DNA from: Erinaceus europaeus
Lineage: Eukaryota > Chordata > Mammalia > Eulipotyphla > Erinaceidae
Direction of reading: 5' to 3'
Assembly: GCF_950295315.1 (NCBI RefSeq)
Contig: NC_080168.1
Span: 65,185,838 to 65,249,837 of the forward strand
Length of the DNA: 64,000 bases
Shown here piece by piece: positions 10,200 through 19,893 of the stretch. Position 1 is the stretch's first letter. The number at the start of each line of letters is the position of its first letter. A model generated the notes under the pieces. It was not told the origin of the DNA. It ran no database searches and saw nothing but the letters and a program-made list of their open reading frames with translations. The position numbers and the translations under genes are program-made.

Positions 10200-10932
10200 A
10201 GTGTTTATAGGAGACTTTTCAGAACTTCTTTAAGGGCAGGCTTGGTGGTAGTTGATTCTTTCAACTGTTGCTTGTCTTGTTGTCTTTAAGTCTGGGTTAA
10301 TTATTTTTGGGACCGTCTGGGCTTCTTGAACCTTTATGTCTTTGATGTTGTCTAGACTAGAGAAGTTCTCCGCTATGATGTCCTGAAGAATGTTTTCTTC
10401 CCCTTCCTTTCTTTCTTCCTCTGATAAGCCTATAATGCCTATATTATTTCTTTTGAAGTCATCCCATAGGTCTCTGTTGTTTTCAGTATCTCTTTATCTC
10501 TTTTTGAGATCTCTTACTTCTTTTTTAGTTAACTCTAATTTGTCCTTGATCTTGCTAATTTTGTCTTCAGTCTTATTTATTCTATTTTCTCTCCCCTCTA
10601 CTATTTTCTGAAGTTCATCTATTTTGTTAGCCTGTTCTGATACTGTTTTAGCTTGTTCAGCTAGTTGTGTTCTTAGCCCAGCTATTTCAGCTTTCAGCTT
10701 TCTAATAACCTTGAGATAATTAGTGTTTTCTTCCAGAGTCTCATTTGTTGTTTCTGCATTTCTGATGACAATTCTTTCAAACTGTTTACTCACTCCTGTT
10801 ACTATTTTCTTAATAGTAACAGGGTGTTTGGATGTTGACCTCATTATTTTGTGCTTCACCCTTTGGGGGGCTTTTAGCTGGACTCTTGTCCAGGTTCATT
10901 TCTCCAATATTTCTTCTTGTTGGTTTAACCAT
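10200..10932 (-). pseudogene. L1 ORF1 with internal C-terminal deletion
   Basis: ATG at 10932 in the same context as the plus-strand copy at 7632. The coiled coil (LEENTNYLKVIRKLKAEI, 10859-10494 region) is well preserved. Compared with 7632-8645 it lacks about 250 bp: the sequence passes from the segment matching 8271-8280 straight to that matching about 8534, at plus position about 10271-10290. The loss removes most of the RNA-binding RRM/CTD part, so the protein would be dead even without the stops. Confidence 0.85.
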
Positions 10933-11133
10933 TTTATATAGTATGTTATGAGTTCCCTCTCTCAGTACTTTTCAAATTACTGATCACTCTTGCCTAGATT
11001 GGCTTGTGTCTAAGTAAGTTAATTAAAGGGTTCACAGCTGTGGAAATTGACAGTTATTTCGATCTTATTTTAGTCCCTGAGTTGTAGCACAGTGGCCTAA
11101 AAGCCTCTTTTCTTCCCTGTAGGCTCTAACCGC
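10933..11133 (-). mobile_element. L1 5'UTR, proximal part, minus strand
   Basis: Collinear with plus-strand 7437-7631 (reverse complement): ttaattaaagggttcacagc and taaaagcctcttttcttccctg match. It stops near 11133 against a reversed SINE-1 head, so the distal 5'UTR (and the CTCTC tract) is absent in this copy. Confidence 0.75.
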
Positions 11134-11203
11134 AATCTTTACACGGGTCCTTGCACTTTGCACCACCAGTGCTTAACCCACTGCGCTACCACCCAACTCC
11201 TGG
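11122..11203 (-). repeat. SINE-1 head fused to L1 5' end
   Basis: Plus strand ctctaaccgcaatctttaca then cactgcgctaccacccaac is the reversed B box and A box of SINE-1. Only the tRNA-like head is present. It is joined directly to the L1 5'UTR at its 3' side, in the same orientation as that L1. Confidence 0.7.
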
Positions 11204-11639
11204 ACTTTTTTTTTTTAACTGCGAAGATTAGTTCTACCAGAAACATTTCAGTGCACATATTATGGTGAATTTTCCATCTGATCTGACCTATTCACCTCTA
11301 CTTCAGCTGTCTCCCTAGCCCCAACGCTCTCATGGATATATACCAGCAAAAAAGCAAATAGGCCTGTTGATGCAGTGCTTTCCAAACCCTTGTTTGCCTG
11401 ACATTTGTAAAGATCTCATTGGTCAAAGTGAGTCACACAGTCTAACTCCAAGAGAGAGTCAGTGGGTGCTGCGTGGTTATGTGGTGATGGCCATGAAGAC
11501 AAGGTTGTGAACAGTGAGCCAGGTTTGCTCTCTATCCCCCCACCCCCTCGCCACACACACAAATTCCAGTCCCTTCCCAGACAGTTTATTTTGTGATACA
11601 ACTGTTCAGGCCACTCCCCTGTTCCTCTGGGGTGTTCAG
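11204..11639. other. Unique sequence
   Basis: Nothing recognised apart from a T run at the left edge and a short (CA)n near 11553. Confidence 0.4.
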
Positions 11640-11945
11640 TCTTCTTGCTCATTTGTATATCTTTATACTTCTAGATAGGAATCTTTTGTTGGATGTGTTT
11701 TGGATTCATCAGCAGTATCTTCTTCCCTTCTGTGAACTGCTTATCTCTCTAAGATGACTCTTGACAAGCAGAACTCCTTAATTTTAACATAGTCAATGCA
11801 TAAGGTCTTTCTTTATGTTTAACATTTTCTGTGTCTTTTTAAGATGTCTTGGCTACTCCAAAGTCACAAAGATTTTTATTTCTGCATGCCTTTCCTAGTG
11901 CCTTTATTTTATCTATCCTATAAATGTCAGGATCCATCTGTAATT
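11640..11945 (-). mobile_element. Old L1 fragment
   Basis: The plus strand follows the reversed order of ancient L1 ORF2/3' sequence (tttgttggatgtgttttgga, then tcttcttcccttctgtga, then gatgtcttggctactccaaag). It is strongly diverged with no open frame. Confidence 0.5.
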
Positions 11946-13440
11946 TCAGTCAGATAATAGAGTGTAGATTGAGATTGCTTCCCAATGGTTACCCAAACAG
12001 CCCACTGCCTTATATTGAAAAAGTCATTCTTTTCTCACCATGCCATAGTCTCACAAGACATTTTCATACATCAGATGTAGATTTCAGTCTGTCTCTAAAC
12101 TCTGTGATATAAACTTGAAAATGCTATGGCCTTGTTGTGACTATGCTTCAAGAGTTAATATCCACTCCTGTTTTTATGTCTAGAGAGACATGATGATGAG
12201 CAAGTTGGAAGAAGAGCCATTGATTTTCACCTAAAGAGAATTTTCAATGAGGAATATGGACATGAAGCAATGCAAAAGTTTATTTCATGCTCCATATTGA
12301 CTGATTAGGGATCAGATAAACATGTCACAAGGAAACCTATTTTTCTTTGGTTTATTACATTGCACAAACTAAGTTTGAAAGAGTTAGAGCTCCTTTTTTT
12401 TTTTTTTTAGTTCAACCTATTGAGCTTCAGCTGTGGTATCTTTTTCTAGGGTAATAATAGCTTGTGTGCTTTAAGACTTTGATAGTTTCCATACCGGGAT
12501 TTAGGTAGGCACCAGTGTTTAGAAGATTTGCTTCCTTTTTCTCTGCCCAAGGAGAATTGTATAATTGAATAATTGTTGCTTCACATAAAAACAGAAGCTC
12601 TCTGATTTGCAGAGTAGTCAAAAATGTGGGCTTTAAATTTCCAGATGGAGGATCAGGGATAGAGAATGATAGTCTAAATTTTCCAGATCATTTGGCACTG
12701 CAGAGAGAGAAATTTGCATCATGATATGCCTGAGCTAGTCTGGATCCCGTTCAGGCCAGAACCCAAAAGGTTTTGTTTGGAAGCTTCCTGCCAAGAGTGA
12801 CTGTTTAGCAGAGATGATATAGAAAAAGTACAGTACAGATACCAATGTTTAAAGTTACCATCTGATAAGAACGTGGGGACATTTTATTAGAGAGAACAGT
12901 GATTGAAAATGTAAGTGTCCAACTTGTCACCACCATTGGGTAGGTGAATTTCTCAGTAAATAAATAAAAATAAAACAAATATCTGTAGGAATTACTGAGA
13001 TAGCCTTTTTGCTTCTTATCTCATCCCTGGGAGGTTTTTCTTGATTTAATACCTCACAAAGTTTTTTTTTCTTGTTTCAACTGTAAAAGTATTGTGTTTT
13101 ATAATATTTTCACAAACCCAAAAAGAGAGATTGAAATTATTTCGATTATAGGCAGGAAACTCTGAAAAAAGAGGCAGTACTTTGGACATGAGTGCAACTT
13201 AGAAAATGGTATTTTCCATTTATTTTCCTCTTTGAGCCTCAATTCAAGGAAAGGAAGGGAAGAGCTGTTTATCAGATTTGTTCTCTCTACATAAGAGAAG
13301 AGGGTATTCTTTCATTGCCATTTTTTCTTCTTGTTTCTTTATATTATCATATTTCTTTAGTAACTACTTCATTGGTGTTTAATGATTAGTGTGAATGAGT
13401 ATATGAATAAATTGTGCCCTGAACTATTTCTTAAAGAAAA
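11946..13440. other. Unique sequence
   Basis: About 1.5 kb, AT-rich, with a T run near 12393 and no repeat consensus or exon recognised. Confidence 0.4.
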
Positions 13441-13444
13441 TATT

Positions 13445-13480
<36 letters not shown>

Positions 13481-13620
13481 GCCAGAGCACCATTCTGGCC
13501 AGCTGGTGCCAGGGCTCTGACTGGGGCCCTTACACTTCCATGTCCTGCCTTGCATAGCTCCTCTTCTCCAGCTGATGCAGATCCTTATAGGGGCACTGTG
13601 TGTGTCTAGACCACTGTCAG
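13441..13620 (-). repeat. SINE antisense with (GA)n
   Basis: A (GA)n tract (about 13443-13480) is followed by agagcaccattctggccagc and a reversed B-box-like ggctctgactggggc. It is a diverged tRNA-type SINE whose pyrimidine tract has expanded. Confidence 0.5.
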
Positions 13621-15071
13621 CATCCAGAACATAAAATATTGTCTTCATCAATTATTAATTCTCTTTTGTGTCCAGCATGCCTCTAGCACAAAGTGGATAC
13701 TCAAAAACCAGCCAGAAAGGTTATCACAACCATTCAGTGAGTTCTGCTGTTGCTTCTCAGTTTCCAAGCTGACAACCAGTACCTAGAGCAGAGAGTGTGG
13801 TAAAAGGTGAAAGGTTATGTGGACTTCCATCGGGACTGTGCTAGAGGGATGGGTGAGGCCATATCATCTTTCCAGGAGACTTACAGTCATTAGTGAGACA
13901 GTAAATTCCAAGGAGGGAAAGCCTTTCTGAAAGAGAGGCCTGATGTAGGCAGGGCACAGAGAGGTCCAGCTGAGGGAGGCTTGAAATAGCTCCTACAGTT
14001 AGTGTGCCCAGCAGGGCACTGAGACTTCAGGAAAAGCCATATCAGTGGGATGGCTCACTGTTCTGAGGTCAACATTGTGAGCTCAGGAGGAAGAAAGGGC
14101 ATGAAACATGCTGGCAGGAAGTTTTAGTGCTTTGGAGAACAATTAGTGTTGCAGGGTCCAGGGAAGGAAGAGGGCATGGGGACTTCACAGAGATGGGCTG
14201 ATGAGGGGAGCTTGTGACTCACTGAGAAAGAACATGAACAATACTGTGATGCTGAAATCACTCCCAGAGAACTGGTGTTCTGGAGAAAGAGGGTGAGAGA
14301 CAATAAAATCAGGATAGTAGGAGCTATGCCATGTGGTCATTGATTGGGTACAGCAAAGCTGGGAGCCAGACTCTGGACATTTCACACTTGAATGAAAAGC
14401 AACAACACATGGGAGAAATGGGCAGCTTTGAGGAACAGGAGGCAGAGACAGGGCTTAACCTAAAAGTGATTGAACAAGAGGTACATATGGAACCTGTTGG
14501 GTGTGAATGCCAAGATGGTGGCTGGAATCCTCGGCTGGAGGAGTGCTTTTACATCATCCTGTCTTGAACATGGAGTTGTACTACTACATTTCCCAGAGTC
14601 TGGCATGTCTAGCCTCTTTCATATTGCAATAGTAAGCCTTCTTGTTCAGACTTTTGCTATTATGCATCACCTACCAGGTCATTTGAGAGTCATCTACTAA
14701 AAGGACCTCTTGTGGTCCAATGCATGAAATGCCAAGCACCAACTGCTCAAGTAAGCATTAAGATTCCAGACTGCAAAACCTCATTCCTGTCCCAGGCCTT
14801 TCTCAGGGGGAAATTCTACTTCCTCTTTTATATCAGTTTTCTACTGCCACTGAAATGAATCATCACCAACTTAGTGGTTTGACACACTATATAAATACAT
14901 TTTATTGGCATAAGTTTCTGAGATGTACAAAAATGAGTGTTATCTGGATAAAATCAAGGTGTCCCTTGAATCCAGACCTGTGTTCCTTTCTGGGGGAGAA
15001 CCCTAGCTTCCTGTTTTTCCTGTGCTCTCTGTCCCATGTCCCTTTCATATAAATTCAGCAACATGATCCAT
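13621..15071. other. Unique sequence
   Basis: About 1.45 kb without a recognised repeat. Frames of 60-78 codons exist on both strands without family similarity that I can see. Confidence 0.4.
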
Positions 15072-15479
15072 TCTTTTTTTTTTTTTTTAAACCATTTTGT
15101 TGAGGAGCTGTTGATTTTCAAGGCTGTTTTGTCTTAAGGAACAGTGTCACTTCTTCCAAGGTAGTAGCCAGCACACCTCAGCCACCACCAGATTGTCATT
15201 TCACTCCAGGAGGCACTAGCCCCTCCCACCTCTTTTCATGTCTCCTCCCAGATTATTAATGATTCACCTGCTCTTTTTCCTGAGTGAGACCATGTAGTAA
15301 CTGTCTTTCTCTTTTGGCTTGTTGCTCTTAGCACAGTTACCTCCAGCTCCACCTTGCTATACAAAAGATAAGGTGTCAGATTTTCTTCAGTTGGGTAATG
15401 TTCCACAGTGAATATAGACCACACCTTCCTTATCTACTCATCTGACTTCTGGATGCTGCTGATTCCTAGCCTCCTGTTT
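15072..15479 (-). mobile_element. L1 3' end, older subfamily
   Basis: Poly(T) at 15073 (reversed A tail), a 3'UTR-like stretch, then reversed ORF2 C-terminus: the minus frame 15424-15236 reads MWSIFTVEHYPTEENL, like the L1 motif IYTMEYYSAIKK. It is about 400 bp and 5'-truncated. Confidence 0.7.
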
Positions 15480-15481
15480 GT

Positions 15482-16103
15482 ATTTTTTTTTTCCTTTTTG
15501 TTGTTTTTTTTCCCTCCTTTTTTTTCCCTTTTGTTGCCCTTGTCGTATTTTTATTGTTGTAGTAGTTATTATTGTTGTTGTTATTGATGTCATTATTGTG
15601 AGATAGGACAGAGAGAAATGGAGAGAGGAGGGGAAGACAGAGAGAGGGAGAGAAAGATAGACACCTTGGAGTCAGGTGGTATCGCAGTGGGTTAAGCGCA
15701 TGTGGTGCAAAGTGCAAGGACCAGCAAAAGGATCCTGGTTCGAGCCCCCGGCTCCCCACCTGCAGGGGAGTCACTTCACAGGCGATGAAGCAGGTTTGCA
15801 GGTGTTTATCCTCCCCCCCCCCCCGTCTTCCTCTCCTCTCTCCATTTCCCTTTGTTCTATCCAATAACAACACTAAGAACTACAACAACAATAAAACAAC
15901 AAGGACAACAAAAGGGAATAAATAAATAAATATTTTATAAAGAAAAAAGAAAGAAAGACACCTGCAGACCTGCTTCACCTCCTGTGAAGCAACTCCCCTA
16001 CAGGTGAGGAGCCAGGGACTTGAACCAGTATCCTTACAGTGGTCCTTGCACTTGGCACCACGTGCGGTGCGCTTAACCCACAGCGCTACTGCTTGACTCC
16101 TCC
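15482..16103 (-). repeat. SINE-1 antisense, split by a nested SINE-1
   Basis: Left part 15482-15665 (tail, ttgttgttattgatgtcatt spacer, ggacagagagaaatggagag). Right part 15948-16103 (body, B box and A box reversed, cacagcgctactgcttgac). Removing the insert at 15666-15947 restores one SINE. No 3' module. Confidence 0.85.
15666..15947 (+). repeat. SINE-1 short form, sense, nested
   Basis: A box ggtatcgcagtgggttaagc and intact-looking B box ggttcgagccc (near 15738), then body, a poly(C) stretch, and tail aaagggaataaataaataaa. Flanked by agaaagatagacacc (15651-15665) and agaaagaaagacacc (15948-15962), a 15-bp TSD with one mismatch. It is younger than the SINE it interrupts. Confidence 0.9.
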
Positions 16104-16944
16104 CCTGTTTGTACTTTTAAAGATGCACACACATACAGGGACACTGAACCCACCTGCATAACCCAGGACCCTATCCCCATGGCACAGTTACCTGACTGGC
16201 GGTCAGAATTCCATCTTCGTCCTCCATCTCCTCTTCTTTATATCCTAGCTGATTCCCAAGGATCAGGGTGTCTGTGGGAGAGATTTTTTCTAACAATCAC
16301 TCACTCCCTTAAAGATAGCATTGAATGTCAGCTCTGCTGTGAAACAACTACTGGAGAGCTCCCCAAGAGAAAGCCATTCATAGAAGGTGAATCAGCACTG
16401 CCACCACCCCCCCATACACTGTGAGTTCCTCATGGGAGAGCTCTCATCAAGCTGTGCTGTGACGGTTTCTAGAATATTCTAGTATAGTCTGGCACCTCTT
16501 CACTCTAGGTAAGCAAGGCCTTTGTATCTGACAAAGAACAAGTGCTCATGAAAACTGTTGGATTAGCAAGTGTGGCGGAGACAGAGTGACTCTGGGAAGG
16601 GGTTTGTGAGCATGAGGAAATGGCTTTGGGATCCTTTGGGATAGGCTGGGGATATAGAGATGAAAGCCAGTTTTAAGTCCCAAATCTAAAGACAAGGTTG
16701 AGAACCAGTATTAAGGAAGTGGACACAGACCACTAGAGAATGACTAGAGCATGTCTCGCCATATTGCAATATAGGATCACTTACCTGTGGAACCTTGTCT
16801 TGTCAGGAAGAGAGCCTGAACCAAAGCAAGGCTGTATGTTAGAGATGTCATAATGACACCAAAGCTGGAAGCCACAAATGCTCTTTCTGCCCGAGGAAGC
16901 TAGTTCTGCACAGCTAAGCAATAACATTAAGCAAGTGTCATCCT
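16104..16944. other. Unique sequence
   Basis: Single-copy-looking DNA, no gene or repeat recognised. Confidence 0.4.
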
Positions 16945-17115
16945 GGGTCGGGAGATAGCTCAGCTGGCAGAGCATGCACATGCCTTACCATGTGTGAGGT
17001 CCTGGGTTTGAGCCCTGGCAACACATGGAATATCATGCACAGCACTGGGGGAGCTCCATGGCTGGTGGATAGGAATTGTGTCTCTCCCTCTCTCATCTCC
17101 CTCTTGTCTCTCTAA
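16945..17115 (+). repeat. SINE-3 type, sense
   Basis: The clearest SINE-3 copy: gggtcgggagatagctcagc, then catgtgtgaggtcctgggtt (B box), gagccctggcaacacatgga, ctgggggagctccatgg, and a tctctccctctct tail. It serves as my reference for this family. Confidence 0.8.
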
Positions 17116-18022
17116 GTATACAGAATTTTAAAGTTGGGCCAAGGAGGGTGCTTGGTGGTATTGCTCAGTCCATCCCCAGGTGCCGCGTTAGAAACGGTGC
17201 CTCCTTCTGTGGGAAGCTCAGGCTTCCATCTAGATGATAAGGAAACTCCTAGTTCCTCATTAGGCTGAGCCGTCCATCTGTGGGTTGGGTGGGGAGGACC
17301 AACCTGGCTGGTTGGATTGTGACGCATATTTCCTTTGGGCAACAATTGATTTCCTTTTTCCTGTCCTGTGCTCCCCACGCCCCCGCTGATAAATAGTCTG
17401 GTCTCCCAGGGAACCGCTGCCCAGGAAGGGAGTGCCTCACTGCCAGCTGACCAGTTCTATTCCCAGGCCTGTGGTCCTCAGCCTGCTGGGAATAAGCACT
17501 GGTGCCCCAGATTCTAACTATCTGTGTGCCTGTCCTTGCATGAATCAATTTTCCAGGGGGAGACTAATATCATCACGTCTAAAAATGCCAACAGAGGCTG
17601 GCCTTACCCCAGCTGTCTGAGCAGGCAGCTCAGTCTGAGTGTCCCTGCTCCCCTTTGATCCGGCAGGGTACACTTCCTTGAAAGCTTCCTCAGCCTTCAA
17701 GGACAGGGACTGAGAGACTTACCTGACTGCTGTGCATGGGCTTTGGGAGGGCATCGCAGGCCTTGAGGGCTCTGAGAGCACCGGAGGTGGATGCTGGGTC
17801 ATGATGGAAGTCACTGTGAAGAGGAATCTGTTGCCTTAGCTACAGGGAGGAAACGGAAGCAGCAAACCCAGATGTGCCCTATTTGCGTTCCGTTTTCACT
17901 ATTTTCACAAGGTCGTCATAACATTTACATCACCAGACAAACAGAAGAAATGTTTAGGCGTGAAGCAAAATCAGTGCATAAGATATCTATGCAGAAAACC
18001 ATGATGTTCTGATAAAAATAAA
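17116..18022. other. Unique sequence, moderately GC-rich
   Basis: No repeat recognised. Overlapping minus frames (88 and 99 codons) and a 62-codon plus frame carry no motif that I know. Confidence 0.4.
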
Positions 18023-18212
18023 CCAGTGGGTGCCAGAAGGCTCCCAGGGAAGCCTACACAAAACCATGCTGGAGGGCCTGTGTTCAAGCCCTAGCCACTG
18101 CCTAAGAATACCACACATGGGAAACTGCAAGTAATAGAATTGTTGTGATCTCTCCTTATCTCTCCACCTCTTTCCCTCTCCACTTCTCACCTATTTGGAA
18201 AAAAGATAAAGA
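18023..18212 (+). repeat. Diverged SINE-2/3-like element, sense
   Basis: ggcctgtgttcaagccctag resembles a B box. The later ccacacatgggaaactgcaa and the ctctccttatctctccacct pyrimidine tail fit the tRNA-SINE layout. Confidence 0.5.
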
Positions 18213-18792
18213 AAAAGATTCCCTTAGTGGTGGTGGAATCATGCAAGCACAAAACTTGGGCAAAATTCTGGAAACTGAAACAAACACTGGTGGTGTCTTT
18301 CAAGACAGAATGCAGGTAGCAGGGATAGAATAAATAGGGAGTGATGTGTGACATCTTGTGTCATACAGTGGTGCAAACACACTTCTTGACCTCAGTACCA
18401 ACACTGGTGGTACCAAGACTCGAACCTAGGTCTTGTTACCTGGGTGGTTCCCTAGTGCAGATTGGATTCTTATTGGGAACACCAGAGGGAAGACATCAGG
18501 CAGAATCTGGAATTTGAAGAGAGTTCATGAAACTTGTTGTGGTCCCTGAATTTGAAGAGCGAGAATCACTTCACTATATTTTTTTAATGAAAAATCAAAG
18601 AATTAACTACATCAGGTCATATAAAAGTGTAGCAACCAGGCCCATTCTTGAACTGTGAGAGCAGTTTCCATATTTCCAAACCTCAGCTCTCTTCACTTCT
18701 TTTTATTAATTAGAAAAAGCCAACCAGTTCCTCCAAGGAGCTGATATGATGCTAGAGTATCCACTAAAATATCATGCTTAAATTAGTAGAGA
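18213..18792. other. Unique sequence
   Basis: No feature supported. Confidence 0.35.
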
Positions 18793-19198
18793 GTAGGATC
18801 TGACAGTGGCACACCCAATTGAGTGTACATGCTACCATGCACAAGGACCTGGGTTCAAGCTCTCAATCCCCACCTGCATGGGGGAAACTTCTCAATAATT
18901 GTGAAGCAGTGCTGCAGGTGCCTGCCTCCCTTTCTTTCTTTCTTTCTTTCTTCCTTTCCTTTCTTCCTTCCTTTCTTCCTTTCTTCCTTTCTCCCTCTCT
19001 GTCTTCCTTTCTCTCTCAGTTTCTCTCTTTCTTATCAAATAAATGAAATAAAGTGAGAGAGGGAAAGGTAGGGGAGGAGAAGGGGGTAGAGTAGAAGGAA
19101 GGAGGAGAGAAAGAAAGGAAGAAATGGCTTTTGGAAATGGTGATTCATCGTGCAGCCACTGAGCCCCAGTGATAACCCTGGTGGCAATTTAAAAAGTA
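18793..19198 (+). repeat. SINE-2 with 3' module and expanded Y/R tracts
   Basis: SINE-2 head (gacagtggcacacccaattg), B box cctgggttcaagctc, body gtgaagcagtgctgcaggtg, then an expanded (CTTT)n-like pyrimidine tract (18925-19040), tail aaataaatgaaataaag, a purine tract (19054-19128) and the module (ggtgattcatcgtgcagcca, then gtgataaccctggtggca). The module therefore sits downstream of a SINE-2 head here. Confidence 0.75.
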
Positions 19199-19202
19199 AT
19201 TT

Positions 19203-19412
19203 GTGGGCTGGGTATTGGCACATTCAGTTGAGCAAACATGTTATTGTGTGCAAGACCCAGTTTCGAGAATCTGGTCTCACCTGTGGGAGGAGGGGAGCTT
19301 CACAAATCATGGAGCAGTACTATAGGTATCTTTCTTTCTCTCTCCCACTGTCTTTACCTTCCATATCATTCTTTTCTCTGTTTCTGTGCAATAGATAAAA
19401 TATTTTTAAAAG
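19203..19412 (+). repeat. SINE-2 type, sense
   Basis: gtgggctgggtattggcaca, then gttgagcaaacatgttattg, a B-box-like region, gagcttcacaaatcatggag, and tail gcaatagataaaata. Diverged. No 3' module. Confidence 0.65.
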
Positions 19413-19587
19413 TTGAAAGGAACTGATATTTGAAAAAATGTCCATTGCCTACCATGACAGACTGACTCTGGCAGGTATGGACCAAGTCTCTTGTTATTTT
19501 AACTGCCCAGGATCATGCATGTAATGTCTTGCAAAGTTGCCTGGAATTCTGGTGTATACCTAGGAACAAGATTGTTTGTTGTTTGTT

Positions 19588-19893
19588 TATTGCCACCAGG
19601 GTTATCACTGGGGCTTGATGCGTGCACTACAAATCCACCAGTTCTGTATCACTGGGCCTTCCTGCCTGCACTATGAATTTACCAATTCTGGTGGCCATTT
19701 TTTCTTTTTTCTTTCTATTTTTACTGGATAGGACAGAGATAAATTGAGAGAGAAATAGAGACAGCTACAGATAGATGTTCTTTGCTGCTCATGAAGCTTT
19801 CCCCCTGCAGGTGGGGAGCAGGGGCTCACACCTGTATCTTTGTGCTTGGTAATGTGTGTGCTCACCCAGGTGCTCTACCACCCAGCCCTTCGC
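19588..19893 (-). repeat. SINE-2 antisense with partly duplicated 3' module
   Basis: The module begins ttgccaccagggttatcact, runs to aatccaccagttctg, then restarts at atcactgggccttcctgcct and runs to aattctggtggccattt. The body (ggacagagataaattgagag) and reversed head (ctcacccaggtgctctacca) follow. The internal repeat of the module is unusual among the copies here. Confidence 0.75.

Noticed and set aside
5131..11133. Possible intact, retrotransposition-competent L1
   Set aside because: ORF1 and ORF2 copies contain stops, frameshifts, a C-terminal ORF1 deletion and strand switches, and no copy in the complex has an RT domain.
15673..15745. Possible functional tRNA gene
   Set aside because: A and B boxes are present, but the sequence continues into the SINE body and the cloverleaf arms are not maintained; it is the SINE-1 promoter.
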